Notes: generated by a model from the sequence alone, not told the origin. 64,000 nt of DNA from an uncultured Eubacteriales bacterium (GCA_900546075.1 URBH01000003.1:11442-75441), one strand, 5' to 3'; positions 16,369 through 25,477 are shown, counted from the first letter of the stretch. A program made the numbers and translations.

Positions 16369-17187
16369 TTAAAAATAGGAGCCAACCTGGGTGATGGCGG
16401 CTTTCAGATCTGCCCGGTAGTCGGGATCATCGGGGTTCAGGGAATTAACGGCAAAGCCGTTGTCCCCGCTGCGCCCGGTGCTGTGGCAGTAGCGGCCTTG
16501 ACCGATATACATGGCCACATGGCCGGGGAAGAACAGCAGATCGCCGGGTTTTACATGTTCCAGGGAAATTTCGTGAATGGGGAAGTCCTCCATGATATGG
16601 GCGTCCCGGTAAATGAGAATGCCGCAGAGCATATAGGCCATGGATACCAGGCCGGAGCAGTCGATGCCCATGGGAGACTTGCCGCCCCAGCGGTAGTGGG
16701 TACCCCGATAGAGCATGGCGGCATCCACCATCGCCTGACGAAGGTTTTCCTCGTCCTGAGAAAGGGGCGCGGTATAGTACTCGCCGAGGATGCTTTCCGG
16801 GACGAAGCCCGTCCGGCCATCCGCCAGACGCACCTGCTGCCAGCCCTTTTCCGGCTGACCCACCGGGGAGAGAACGCCGCCCCGGGGAAGGGTGACCATG
16901 ATCCAGCCCTGAACCTTCGGGGCAGAGAGGACGTCGCAGAAATTCTTATTGCGGATGATTTTCTTGGGTAGCGCCGCCCATGCGTCGGCGGCTTCATCGC
17001 CGACGATCAGATCATCGGCGGAGACAATGCCCTCATAGCGGTAATGGGTGCGGACGCGATACCAGCCGGGGGCGGGCTCTTCCGGAATGTCCACCACCAT
17101 GCCGTACAGCGCTTCGTCCTCCAGCGTGCTTTCCCGGGTGGGGGCGGCCAGCAGGGCGCAGATGGGGACGTTTACAATGGCTTTCAT
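16369..17187 (-). CDS. NlpC/P60 gamma-D-Glu-diamino-acid endopeptidase with two SH3b domains (YkfC-like)
   Basis: 272 residues. Two SH3b-like domains (about 1-60 and 70-135) precede an NlpC/P60 domain whose nucleophile is Cys in GIDCSGLV, with His in PGHVAMYIG and a polar third residue at RYCHSTG. There is no signal peptide, so it is cytosolic like B. subtilis YkfC, which cuts L-Ala-gamma-D-Glu from meso-DAP in imported muropeptides. Its neighbours (LD-carboxypeptidase, D-aminopeptidase, dipeptide importer) match the ykf/dpp arrangement. Confidence 0.92.
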   Translation of the reverse strand: MKAIVNVPICALLAAPTRESTLEDEALYGMVVDIPEEPAPGWYRVRTHYRYEGIVSADDLIVGDEAADAWAALPKKIIRNKNFCDVLSAPKVQGWIMVTLPRGGVLSPVGQPEKGWQQVRLADGRTGFVPESILGEYYTAPLSQDEENLRQAMVDAAMLYRGTHYRWGGKSPMGIDCSGLVSMAYMLCGILIYRDAHIMEDFPIHEISLEHVKPGDLLFFPGHVAMYIGQGRYCHSTGRSGDNGFAVNSLNPDDPDYRADLKAAITQVGSYF

Positions 17188-17985
17188 TTATTTCTCTCCC
17201 TTCATGGCGTCGTAGATCATCCGGGACAGCTGCCCGATAAGCCGGTTTTGCTGGGGCTGGCCGTCCAGCGCGGGGCCGTCCCATGTGAAGATGCCCAGAA
17301 AATAGGGGCGGTCGTCCGTCAGGAAAATGCCCGCGTCATGGTTCAGGTAATCCAGCCCGCCGGGCTTGTGGAGCACGGTCACGGCGTCGGGGATGTACCG
17401 CTGCAATGCGTCGGTGCTGCGGCAGCGGGAAAGAAAGTCGAAGGCGACCTCCCGCAGGGGCTTATTCAGGATTTCCCCATGGTACAGCCGGGAAAACACC
17501 CGGTACAGGTCGGCGGGGGAAGTGTAGTTGTTCCACCCCTCGGCGATGGCCTGAAAGTCCAGCATTTTCCGCTGGAGGGAGGTCTGGGTCAGGCCGATTG
17601 CCCGGCAATACTGGTTGACGTGGTCATAGCCCAGCAGGGAAATGACGGTGTTGGTGGCGGTATTGTCACTGGAAACGATCATCCAGTACAGCATTTCCCA
17701 GAGGGAAGCGCCGTCCTGCCGGTAGCCGGGTTCAAAGACCTCGGTGTCGCTGCAAAAATCCCCCGGGGCGATGGCAAGGGACTGGTCAAGAGACAGCTTC
17801 CCGTCCATCACGTCCTGTAGGGCGCAGCAAAGAATGGATACCTTGATGGTGGAGGCGGAGACCACCCGGGTATTCTCCCGAATGGCGGCAATGGGGGTGC
17901 CGGTGGTCAAGTCCACGCAGTACAGCGCGGTTTTGGCGGGAAACGCGTCCATGACTGCGTTCAGCCGGGAAGCCAGATCGTTCAT
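17188..17985 (-). CDS. Serine hydrolase, class A beta-lactamase-like fold
   Basis: 265 residues from ATG 17985. An ATG two codons upstream overlaps the ldcA stop (ATGA), but GGAGGC suits the inner start better. Penicillin-recognising motifs are present: SASTIK (SxxK), SSDNTATN (SDN) and HKPGG in place of KTG. It has no signal peptide, unlike secreted beta-lactamases, so it is probably a cytosolic peptidase or amidase acting on D-Ala peptides within the muropeptide pathway. True beta-lactamase activity is possible but unsupported. Confidence 0.85.
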   Translation of the reverse strand: MNDLASRLNAVMDAFPAKTALYCVDLTTGTPIAAIRENTRVVSASTIKVSILCCALQDVMDGKLSLDQSLAIAPGDFCSDTEVFEPGYRQDGASLWEMLYWMIVSSDNTATNTVISLLGYDHVNQYCRAIGLTQTSLQRKMLDFQAIAEGWNNYTSPADLYRVFSRLYHGEILNKPLREVAFDFLSRCRSTDALQRYIPDAVTVLHKPGGLDYLNHDAGIFLTDDRPYFLGIFTWDGPALDGQPQQNRLIGQLSRMIYDAMKGEK

Positions 17986-17987
17986 GG

Positions 17988-18902
17988 TCATGCCTCCAAT
18001 GTGATGCTGCCCGTGTCCGCGTCCAGACGGCACTTGCGGCCCATGGGCAGCGCCAGGGTGGTGGCGCAGTGGCCGCAGGCCAAATCCATGACGGCGGGCT
18101 TGCCGGCGGGGACGATGAGCTGGGTGAAGATCTCGTCCAGCGTCAGGGTGCGCTCCGGCATTTCCGGCACGCAGTCCGTCCACGCGCCCAGAAGGATACC
18201 GGCGCAGTCCCGGAACTTTCCGGCGTTGCGCAGCTGGGTGAGCATACTGTCCAGACGGTAGGTTTTTTCGCCGATGTCCTCCAGGAACAGGATTTTGCCC
18301 TTGGTATCGACCTCCCAGGGTGTGCCGAGAGACGCTGCCAGCAGGGACAGGTTGCCGCCGCAGAGGACGCCCTCTGCCTCGCCCGGAACAAGTGTGCGGA
18401 TGCTCTGGCCATCCGGATTGGAAATTACGCCGTCCAGACCGCCGAACAGGGCTTTTTTGAGATACCCGAGGGTGTACGCGTTCGGGTGCGGCTCGGTAGA
18501 GGGCATGGTGCAGTGGAAAGTCGCAAGGTCGCAGACCTGATTCAGAAACAGGTGCAGGGCGGTGACGTCGGAATAGCCGCCGAACCACTTGGGGTTCTTC
18601 CGGATAGCGTCCGCGTCCAGCAGGGGAAGAATGCGGTGGCCACCGTAGCCGCCGCGGATGCACCACACGCCGTCGATGGTTTTGTCGCAGAAGGCGCGGT
18701 TGATGTCCTCCGCCCGCTGGGCGTCGGTTGCGGCGAGATAGCCGTCCCGGTTGGCAAAATAGCAGGAGGGGTACAGCACCGGCTCCATGCCCAGCCGACG
18801 GACGAGGTCAAGAGCACCGGGCAGTTTTTCCTCCGGCACGGCGGAGGCGGGGGCAACCAGCGCCACTCTGGCGCCGGGGAAAAGGGGCTTTGGATGGATC
18901 AT
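17988..18902 (-). CDS. ldcA: LD-carboxypeptidase, S66 family (LdcA/YkfA-like)
   Basis: 304 residues from ATG 18902 with GAGGTG upstream; the frame stays open through the hairpin block 18965-19191 but that part is not protein-like. The catalytic triad is intact: Ser in GGYSDVTAL, Glu in LFLEDIGEK and His in CGHCATTLALPMG, with RGGYGGHRILP before the Ser. S66 enzymes remove the terminal D-Ala from tetrapeptides between an L- and a D-centre. Its stop overlaps the start region of the serine hydrolase, showing co-translation. Confidence 0.92.
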   Translation of the reverse strand: MIHPKPLFPGARVALVAPASAVPEEKLPGALDLVRRLGMEPVLYPSCYFANRDGYLAATDAQRAEDINRAFCDKTIDGVWCIRGGYGGHRILPLLDADAIRKNPKWFGGYSDVTALHLFLNQVCDLATFHCTMPSTEPHPNAYTLGYLKKALFGGLDGVISNPDGQSIRTLVPGEAEGVLCGGNLSLLAASLGTPWEVDTKGKILFLEDIGEKTYRLDSMLTQLRNAGKFRDCAGILLGAWTDCVPEMPERTLTLDEIFTQLIVPAGKPAVMDLACGHCATTLALPMGRKCRLDADTGSITLEA

Positions 18903-18964
18903 GGCAGGCACCTCGAAAAGAAATATGGCGCAAGCAGAACACATACCCGTGCTCTGCTTTAACT

Positions 18965-19191
18965 GTTTCCAAAGGCCGATGGCCTTTGGAAACAAAGGGA
19001 TTGCAGTCTGCTGCGCGCACTCCTTGGCCGCCGTAGGCGGCCAACTCGCACACTTCGCAGCCTGTAAGGTATTTTCTGTCAGGTACACGCCCTGACAGAA
19101 AATGATTTCATTTTATTTGCCGCCTGCGGGCGGCAAACTCTGCGAGGCTTTATTGACGCGCCTACGCAGAACACAGCTGTGTTCTGCGTAG
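18965..19191. repeat. Array of five perfect hairpins (block F)
   Basis: Consecutive perfect stems: GTTTCCAAAGGCC (13 bp), TTGGCCGCC (9 bp), ATTTTCTGTCAGG (13 bp), TTTGCCGCC (9 bp) and CTACGCAGAACACAG (15 bp). They alternate with linkers of about 15-40 nt. It fills the gap between dppF and ldcA in the minus-strand operon. The end is CACCCTACGCAGA, directly after the dppF stop (TGA 19196-19198). The ends differ from the ATACTA repeats, so I treat it as a separate family. It could shape mRNA stability within the operon. Confidence 0.7.
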
Positions 19192-19195
19192 GGTG

Positions 19196-20131
19196 TCAAA
19201 ACTGTTTGCGGTATTCTTCCAGCTCAGGCTCACTTGCCAGGACGAAGTGGCCGGGGACGATCTCATGCCAGCCGGGCTGGTTCGTCTCGCTGTAGTGATG
19301 GCAGCCGGGGTCGTAGACGATGAGCTTCTTTTGCCGCTCCGCAATGGGGTCGGGCTGGGGGATGGCGGACAGCAGCGCCCGGGTGTAGGGGTGCAGGGGA
19401 TGGGCAAACAGCTCCTCGCTCTGCGCCAGCTCCACGATCTTGCCCTTGTGAATGACGGCGATCCGGTCGCAGATGAAGCGAACCACCGAAAGGTCGTGGG
19501 CGATGAACAGGTAGGTCAGATTCCGCTCCTTTTGCAGCTTGGACAGCAGGTTCAGCACCTGGGCGCGGATGGAAACGTCCAGCGCGGAGATCGGTTCGTC
19601 GGCAATGATGAAGTCCGGTTCCATGATCAGCGCCCGGGCAATGCCGATGCGCTGACGCTGACCGCCGGAGAACTCGTGGGGGAAGCGGCTGGCAAATTCC
19701 GGCAGCAGACCCACGTCGGACAGGGCGCTTGCCACTTTGGCCTGACGTTCGCTTTCGGACAGGTGATGCCCGCCCGCGTAAAGGCCTTCGCTGACAATAT
19801 AATCCACCTTCGCCCGTTCATTCAGGGAGGACATGGGATCCTGGAAGATCATCTGGATACGCCGGGTGACCTCCCGGTCAAGAGACTTGGAGATGCGCCC
19901 GTTGATCTGCTTGCCGTCGAAGAGAATTTTGCCCCCGGCAGTGGGGTGAATGCGGATGATGGCGCGGCCGATGGTGGTCTTTCCGGAGCCGGATTCGCCA
20001 ACCAGACCGAAGGTCTCACCCTGATAAATATGGAAGGATACGTCATCCACCGCGGTAAAGGCGTGCCGCCGGGAACCAAACCGGACGACAAGATCCTGAA
20101 CCTCGACCAGCTTCTTTCTGTCTTCAGTCAA
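19196..20131 (-). CDS. dppF: Oligopeptide/dipeptide ABC importer ATPase (DppF/OppF type)
   Basis: 311 residues with Walker A GESGSGKTT, signature FSGGQRQR, Walker B FIIADEPISALD and switch His in FIAHDLSV, plus the C-terminal oligo_HPY region (YDPGCHHYSETN). Second of the two ATPases of the importer; its start overlaps the end of dppD by 8 bp. Provides ATP-driven uptake of peptides, here probably wall-derived. Confidence 0.93.
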   Translation of the reverse strand: MTEDRKKLVEVQDLVVRFGSRRHAFTAVDDVSFHIYQGETFGLVGESGSGKTTIGRAIIRIHPTAGGKILFDGKQINGRISKSLDREVTRRIQMIFQDPMSSLNERAKVDYIVSEGLYAGGHHLSESERQAKVASALSDVGLLPEFASRFPHEFSGGQRQRIGIARALIMEPDFIIADEPISALDVSIRAQVLNLLSKLQKERNLTYLFIAHDLSVVRFICDRIAVIHKGKIVELAQSEELFAHPLHPYTRALLSAIPQPDPIAERQKKLIVYDPGCHHYSETNQPGWHEIVPGHFVLASEPELEEYRKQF

Positions 20132-21170
20132 CGCGGTTCACTCCCTTCTCCCGCAGAATGCGGACATGCTCCGGCGGCTCCACCTTGGGAGCGCGGGGGT
20201 CCATCAGCCAGGTGCGGGCATAGTGGGTAGGCGTGACCTCGAAGAAGGGAGGACGCTCTACAAAATCGATTTTCAGTGCTTTGGGATTCCGGGGGGCAAA
20301 GGCGTCGCCCTTGACCTCGTGGAACAGATTGGGCGGCGTACCCTGAATGGAGTACAGCGGCTCATCCTTGGTTCCCAGCTGGGGAAGGCTGGACAGCAGC
20401 GCCCAAGTGTAGGGATGGCGGGGGTCGTAGAACACCTCGTCACATGTGCCAAGCTCCACGATGTCGCCCGCATACATGACGGCGATGCGGTCGGCCACGT
20501 TGGCCACCACGCCAAGGTCATGGGTAATGTAGATGGTGGTGAGGTTGTACTTTTTCTGCATGGCCTTGATCAGCTCCAGAATCTGTGCCTGAATGGTCAC
20601 GTCCAGAGCGGTGGTCGGCTCGTCGCAGATGAGGATTTTCGGCCGGCAGGCGACGGCGATGGCGATGACTACCCGCTGGCGCATACCGCCGGAAAATTCA
20701 TGGGGGTACTGCTTGTAGCGCCGCTCGGGGTCGTCAATGCCCACGTCGCTCAGCACCTCCAGAACGGCCTGGTAGGCGTCCTTGCCCTTCAAGCCCTGAT
20801 GCAGCTCCACGGCCTCCTGAATCTGCTTGCCGATGGTTTTCAGAGGGTTCAGGGAGGTCATGGGATCCTGAAACACCATGGCGATCTCCTTGCCCCGGAT
20901 TTTCAGCCAGTCCTTGTCGGTCTGGAATTTGGTCAAATCCATGCCGTTATAGAGGATGGAGCCGCCGTCAATGTAGCCGTTGGCGTCCAGAAGACCCATG
21001 GCGCATTTGACGAATACGGATTTACCGGAGCCGGACTCGCCCACGATGGCAAGGCTTTCGCCCTGATAAACGTCCAGGGAAATGCCCCGAATGGCGTGGA
21101 GAATCTGACCGCGAAGGGTGAATTTTACGTTCAGATCCCGGACGGAGAGAACAACTTCTTTATCTTCCAT
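20124..21170 (-). CDS. dppD: Oligopeptide/dipeptide ABC importer ATPase (DppD/OppD type)
   Basis: 348 residues with Walker A GESGSGKSV, signature FSGGMRQR, Walker B ILICDEPTTALD and His in YITHDLGV. The oligo_HPY tail contains DPRHPYTWALL and a C-terminal PPFF segment. Pairs with DppF. An AGGAGA site precedes ATG 21170, 12 bp after the dppC stop. Confidence 0.93.
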   Translation of the reverse strand: MEDKEVVLSVRDLNVKFTLRGQILHAIRGISLDVYQGESLAIVGESGSGKSVFVKCAMGLLDANGYIDGGSILYNGMDLTKFQTDKDWLKIRGKEIAMVFQDPMTSLNPLKTIGKQIQEAVELHQGLKGKDAYQAVLEVLSDVGIDDPERRYKQYPHEFSGGMRQRVVIAIAVACRPKILICDEPTTALDVTIQAQILELIKAMQKKYNLTTIYITHDLGVVANVADRIAVMYAGDIVELGTCDEVFYDPRHPYTWALLSSLPQLGTKDEPLYSIQGTPPNLFHEVKGDAFAPRNPKALKIDFVERPPFFEVTPTHYARTWLMDPRAPKVEPPEHVRILREKGVNRVD

Positions 21171-21182
21171 TGTGATCTCTCC

Positions 21183-22214
21183 TTATCTGACGTGATTCTT
21201 GGGGTCGGCGGCGTCGGCGAAGGCATTGCCGATGATGTAGAAGGAAACGGTGATAACCACCAGTACGGCCACGGGGAAGAACAGCTGATAGCGCAGGGAA
21301 GCCACGGTCATCAGCGACCGTCCGGTCTGAATCAGATTGCCCAGAGACGGCGTGTCCACGGGAAGGCCGATGCCGATGTAGGTGACGAACACCTCGTTGC
21401 CGATGGCGGAGGGGATGGCCAGCGCCATGCGCATGGTGATGACGGACACCATGTAGGGCAGCAGATTCTTGACGATGATGCGCCCGGTGGAAATGCCCAG
21501 GCATCGGGAGGCCAGATTGTAGTCCCGGTCACGGATAATGATGATCTGGTTGCGGATGAACCGCGCCATACCCAGCCAGCCCGTTAAGGACAGAGCAAAC
21601 ACGATGGTGGAAACGCCGGGCTTTAAGATGTAGGAAATGAGAATCAGCAGCAGCGTCTGGGGAATGTTGTCCAGGACGTTATACAGCTCGGTAAAGAAGA
21701 AATCCAGCTTGCGGACATAGCCCCACAGCACGCCCACCAGGATGCCCACCACGGCCTCCACCAGAGCCACGGAGAAGCCGATGAACAGGGACGTGCGGGT
21801 ACCTGCCCAGATACGCGCCCAGAGATCCTGGCCGATAGAGTTTGTTCCGAACCAGAATTCTTTGCTGGGGGGAATATTGTTCAGAGGCAGACCCCACTGG
21901 TCGTTGTGAATGAGAATGGGATCCTTCTGTCCGGGAAGGTAGGGCTGGATAAAGGTGAACAGCAGCACCGCTACCATGACGAAAAGGAAAAAGACCGCGA
22001 TCTTATTCTGAAAAAACGCACGGAGGGTGGACTTCCAGTAGGAATAATCGGAATAGCCGCCCCGCTCTGCGTCCTCGGCGTTGAATTCGGCGAAGGAGAA
22101 GGCCTCCTCGTCGCTCATTTTCGGCGTGACTTCCTCCTGAAGCTGCCGGGAGAGCTTGTCCCCCAGCGCATCGGTGGCCTGGTCACGCAGGGTGTGAAAT
22201 CCAAGACGTTTCAT
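21183..22214 (-). CDS. dppC: Oligopeptide/dipeptide ABC permease (DppC type)
   Basis: 343 residues. A cytoplasmic N-terminal extension of about 70 residues, rich in Asp/Glu, precedes the OppC-type N-terminal membrane helix and a six-helix permease core. The EAA-like coupling loop is RDYNLASRCLGISTGRIIVKNLLP. The extension contains SFAEFNAEDAERGG. Start abuts the dppB stop. Confidence 0.92.
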   Translation of the reverse strand: MKRLGFHTLRDQATDALGDKLSRQLQEEVTPKMSDEEAFSFAEFNAEDAERGGYSDYSYWKSTLRAFFQNKIAVFFLFVMVAVLLFTFIQPYLPGQKDPILIHNDQWGLPLNNIPPSKEFWFGTNSIGQDLWARIWAGTRTSLFIGFSVALVEAVVGILVGVLWGYVRKLDFFFTELYNVLDNIPQTLLLILISYILKPGVSTIVFALSLTGWLGMARFIRNQIIIIRDRDYNLASRCLGISTGRIIVKNLLPYMVSVITMRMALAIPSAIGNEVFVTYIGIGLPVDTPSLGNLIQTGRSLMTVASLRYQLFFPVAVLVVITVSFYIIGNAFADAADPKNHVR

Positions 22215-23182
22215 CAGCGGGAACCCTCCTTCTTGGCAAAGCTGATCCGGGGATCGACGATTCCCATGAGAATGTCGCCGAAAAGAAGACCCAGAATGGA
22301 AATAACGGCGTAAATCAGCACCAGCGCCTGCACCAAAGTATTGTCCTGGCGCTTGATGGCCGTGACCAGCAGACCGCCCATACCGGGAACGGAGTACAGG
22401 GACTCCACATAGAGCGAACCCATCAGGGTAAACAGAATGGAATTGGGGATGTACTGCACCAGCGGCACGAAGGCGTTGCGGAACACGTGCCGGAAAGAGA
22501 TCTTGCTGCCCGGAACACCCTTTGCCCGCGCCAGACGGATGTAGTCCTTATTGGACTCGTCCACCATGTACCGCCGCAGCCACATGGCATAGTAGGCGAT
22601 GTTGCCGATGGACAGGGAGATGACGGGCAGGATATAGCTCTTGGGGTTGGCGGCGTCAAACAGCATGGGAAGTCCCAGAATATCCTTGCCGATATAGGTC
22701 TGGGAACCGGCAAACTGAATCAGAATATGATATACCGCCGAGGGCATGGCCTGCACCAGCACGATGAACACCGTGCCCAGACGGTCGCCGATCTTGAAGC
22801 GGGTGCGGGTGCTTCGCGCCATGAGGATGCCAAGAGGGAGACCCAGCGCCAGGGCAATACACAAAGAAATCAGTCCCAGCTCCAGGGAGATGGGAATCTT
22901 CTCGGCAATGATCTCGGTAATGGCGACGCCCTTCCGGTAGACGTTGGATTCTCCCAAATCTCCGTGCAGCACTTGCTTATAAAAGCGCAGCAGCTGGGTG
23001 GGCAGGGGAGCGGTCACGCCGAGGGTCTGGAGCTTGACCTGAATCTGGGTGGAACTCATTTTATCGTAATTCTCAAAATATCCCTCCACGGGCATCAACC
23101 GCAGAAGGGCGAAGAGAATTGTGATAATAATAAACATGGTGATGAGGGAGCGCAGAACGCGCTTGGTGATATATCTGGCCAT
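22214..23182 (-). CDS. dppB: Oligopeptide/dipeptide ABC permease (DppB type)
   Basis: 322 residues: N-terminal helix MARYITKRVLRSLITMF, then the soluble loop and five further membrane segments. The coupling loop NKDYIRLARAKGVPGSKI is typical of DppB. AGGAGG ribosome site 7 bp before ATG. It is separated from its binding-protein gene by a 321-bp stretch holding repeat C and more hairpins, which probably lowers permease relative to binding-protein expression. Confidence 0.92.
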   Translation of the reverse strand: MARYITKRVLRSLITMFIIITILFALLRLMPVEGYFENYDKMSSTQIQVKLQTLGVTAPLPTQLLRFYKQVLHGDLGESNVYRKGVAITEIIAEKIPISLELGLISLCIALALGLPLGILMARSTRTRFKIGDRLGTVFIVLVQAMPSAVYHILIQFAGSQTYIGKDILGLPMLFDAANPKSYILPVISLSIGNIAYYAMWLRRYMVDESNKDYIRLARAKGVPGSKISFRHVFRNAFVPLVQYIPNSILFTLMGSLYVESLYSVPGMGGLLVTAIKRQDNTLVQALVLIYAVISILGLLFGDILMGIVDPRISFAKKEGSR

Positions 23183-23211
23183 ATGATGTCCTCCTGGGTT
23201 TTTCTCCCTTC

Positions 23212-23357
23212 ATACGATTTCCGAATCATCCACCCCCGTGGATGGCCGCCAGGGGCGGCTGGAAATGTATGGACTTTCTTCTCTGCGGCTATGCCGCAGG
23301 CCGTTTGGGAAACGGCCTGCCAAAACGGTTTTCCACCGTTTTGGCAAAAACTGGTAT
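23212..23357. repeat. Modular hairpin repeat, copy C
   Basis: Starts ATACGATTTCC and ends CTGGTAT, the diverged family ends. Stems: ATCCAC/GTGGAT, GCCGCC/GGCGGC, linker GGAAATGTATGGACTTTC, CTGCGGC/GCCGCAG, GGCCGTTT/AAACGGCC and TGCCAAAACGGT/ACCGTTTTGGCA. It lacks the first AT-rich stem of copies A and B. Located between the peptide-binding protein gene and dppB. Confidence 0.75.
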
Positions 23358-23359
23358 CA

Positions 23360-23407
23360 GAGCCGATACCGCTGCTGCTTTCGCCGTAGCAGCACCGGTA
23401 CAGGCTC
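23360..23407. repeat. Extra long hairpin next to repeat C
   Basis: GAGCC, TACCG and TGCTGCT on the left arm pair with AGCAGCA, CGGTA and GGCTC on the right. It continues the hairpin-rich spacer of the peptide importer operon. Confidence 0.5.
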
Positions 23408-23449
23408 CGAAAAAATGCCTGTGGAGCAATACCGTATATATGCGGCTTT

Positions 23450-23479
23450 GAGAGAAGCCCCCAAATGAGGGCTTCTCTC
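23450..23479 (-). terminator. Hairpin after the peptide-binding protein gene (attenuator)
   Basis: GAGAGAAGCCC/GGGCTTCTCTC, 24 bp past the binding-protein stop. On the minus strand it is followed by AAAGCCGC with no T-run, so it is more likely a 3'-end stabiliser or partial terminator than a full stop. Confidence 0.5.
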
Positions 23480-23503
23480 GTGATGAACTGCCAAAAGGAA
23501 AGC

Positions 23504-25477
23504 TTAACCGGCCATCTTGGACTGCCACTCGGCGTAAGCGGCCTGATATTCCTCCAGACCCATGGAGGTGTCGTACAGGTGCTGATCCTTGTAGCGCTGG
23601 TTGGCCATGCCGAAGGAGGCGTACTGTCCTTCAAAGACGTTCAGATTGCACATCTGATAGCTGCGGTTGCTGATGGAGAAGGGGACGGCAAAGGCGTGAT
23701 CCAGCAGGAACGCCTCGGCCTTGGCAAAGGCGGTATACCGGGCGTCCATGTCGTCGGTGATGGCCTTGGCGGCAGCTACCAGCTCGGTGTACTCGGCATA
23801 CAGAGCCTGGGTTTCGGGGTCGGTGCTCTTGAAGATGAAGCTGTAGCTGGAATCCGTGGAGAAGGGATCGGTCCAGGTCTCGGGGTCGGCGTAGTCGGCG
23901 CCCCAGTTGCACTTCATGAAGGCATATTTGCCGGTGCGGCGGATGGCGCCCAGGAAGCCGGTCTCAGGACCTGCCTGGATGATGATGTCCACATAGTCGG
24001 CGCCCAAGACGGCCTCAATCTGCTGCTCCACGACCTGGCACTCCTGCGCCCAGTTGGCGGAGGTGGGGTTGTAGCACATGAGCATCTTCACGGGGAAGGT
24101 AGCGCCGGCGGCGGTCAGCTCATCGATGGCTGCGGCCTTGTATTCCGCGGCAAGGGCTTCGTCGAAGTTATCGCCGTCGGTATAGGCGGCAAGACCCTCA
24201 TAGTAGGTATAGTCCTTGGAGGCGGAGGCAAAGGCGTTGGGGGTGATGGTGTTGTTCTTCAGGGATTCGGGGTCGATGCGGTCGCTGGTGGCCAGCGCGG
24301 GCATCCGGTTGAAGGCGTGGACGACGGATTTGCGGAAGTTCTCGTTGTTCACGGCCAGCTTCCAGTTTTCGGGTTCATATTCGGCGTCGAAGTTGGGGTC
24401 GAAGTTGAACAGATACCAGTAAGCGTAGGAGGTATCGGCACGGGTGGGATGAATCAGATCCTTGGTGTTGGGGTCAGCCATCATGGCGGACAGCAGGTCG
24501 GAGGAGATATCCGCCTGATCAACCTCGCCGGACTGATACATGGTGGTTGCGATGGAGGAGGCTTCGGCGTTGTAGGTCATCTGGATGGCGTCCAGGAATA
24601 CGTTGTCCTTATCCCAGTAGGTGGCGTTCTTGGTCAGAACACGCTGCTGCTGGGGCTGATAGGTGGACAGGATGAACGCGCCGCAGTACAGCAGGGTGCT
24701 GTTGTCGGTGCCGAACTTGCTGCCGCACTCATCAAGGAAGGGACCGTACACGGGCATATAGGGGCCGAAGGAAACCATGGACAGGAAGTAGGGGCGGGAG
24801 GACTCCAGGGTGAACTCCAGAGTATATTCGTCCAGCGCCTTGACGCCGATATCGTCAATGGAAGCCTCGGGGACTTCCTCCAGAATTTCCTGCTCGCCGT
24901 CCTCGTTGGTGATGAACTTCACGGCGTTGCCATCTTCATCGGTGCCGTCGGTGGCATCGGGCAGAGCCATCTGGTAGGCGGTCCAGTCATAGTAAGCGTC
25001 GGCGCCCGCGATAACGCCGCTCATGGTATAGAAGGTGTCGGATCCGTTATTGGCGTCACAGGCGTAGTGGGCGGAAGAAACCCAGTCATTGGCGGTGACG
25101 GGGGCAACAACCTTGCCGTCCTTATCGACCCAGTTCACACCCTCACGGATGTGGAAGGTCCAGACGGTAGCGTCCTCATTCTGTTCCCAGCTGGTAGCCA
25201 GAGCAGGCTCTACATTGCCGTAGGAGTCGTATTCCACCAGGCAATCCACCACGTTGGCGGCGATGTTCAGCTCGTTGGCCTGGCCGGTGATCAGATAGTT
25301 CAGCGTAGTGACTTCGGAGGCGTACAGTGTTCTGTAAACCGCGTTCTCGGTCACGGCGGCCGCAGTGGGGGCTGCCGCAGTGCTGTCGGTGGCGCCGGAT
25401 TTATCGCCGCAGGCTGCCAGCGCGAAGACCATGGTCAGAGCCAGGGCGAAGGCGAGAAATCGTTTCATGGTTTGCAT
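23504..25477 (-). CDS. Peptide-binding lipoprotein, SBP family 5
   Basis: 657 residues from ATG 25477 (AGAAAGGA nine bases upstream; two other ATGs, at 25486 and 25468, are close). The lipoprotein signal ends at Cys23 (LAAC), followed by a Gly/Ser/Ala/Thr linker. The SBP_bac_5 core includes LATSWEQNEDATVWTFHIREG, the family landmark. It is longer than most (about 540), with inserted acidic loops. It delivers peptides to DppBCDF; the enzyme set downstream argues for wall-derived peptides. Confidence 0.92.
   Translation of the reverse strand: MQTMKRFLAFALALTMVFALAACGDKSGATDSTAAAPTAAAVTENAVYRTLYASEVTTLNYLITGQANELNIAANVVDCLVEYDSYGNVEPALATSWEQNEDATVWTFHIREGVNWVDKDGKVVAPVTANDWVSSAHYACDANNGSDTFYTMSGVIAGADAYYDWTAYQMALPDATDGTDEDGNAVKFITNEDGEQEILEEVPEASIDDIGVKALDEYTLEFTLESSRPYFLSMVSFGPYMPVYGPFLDECGSKFGTDNSTLLYCGAFILSTYQPQQQRVLTKNATYWDKDNVFLDAIQMTYNAEASSIATTMYQSGEVDQADISSDLLSAMMADPNTKDLIHPTRADTSYAYWYLFNFDPNFDAEYEPENWKLAVNNENFRKSVVHAFNRMPALATSDRIDPESLKNNTITPNAFASASKDYTYYEGLAAYTDGDNFDEALAAEYKAAAIDELTAAGATFPVKMLMCYNPTSANWAQECQVVEQQIEAVLGADYVDIIIQAGPETGFLGAIRRTGKYAFMKCNWGADYADPETWTDPFSTDSSYSFIFKSTDPETQALYAEYTELVAAAKAITDDMDARYTAFAKAEAFLLDHAFAVPFSISNRSYQMCNLNVFEGQYASFGMANQRYKDQHLYDTSMGLEEYQAAYAEWQSKMAG

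Noticed and set aside
18903..19088. N-terminal extension of the LD-carboxypeptidase through the hairpin block
   Set aside because: The encoded residues come from the inverted repeats, do not match S66 enzymes, and ATG 18902 has its own ribosome site.
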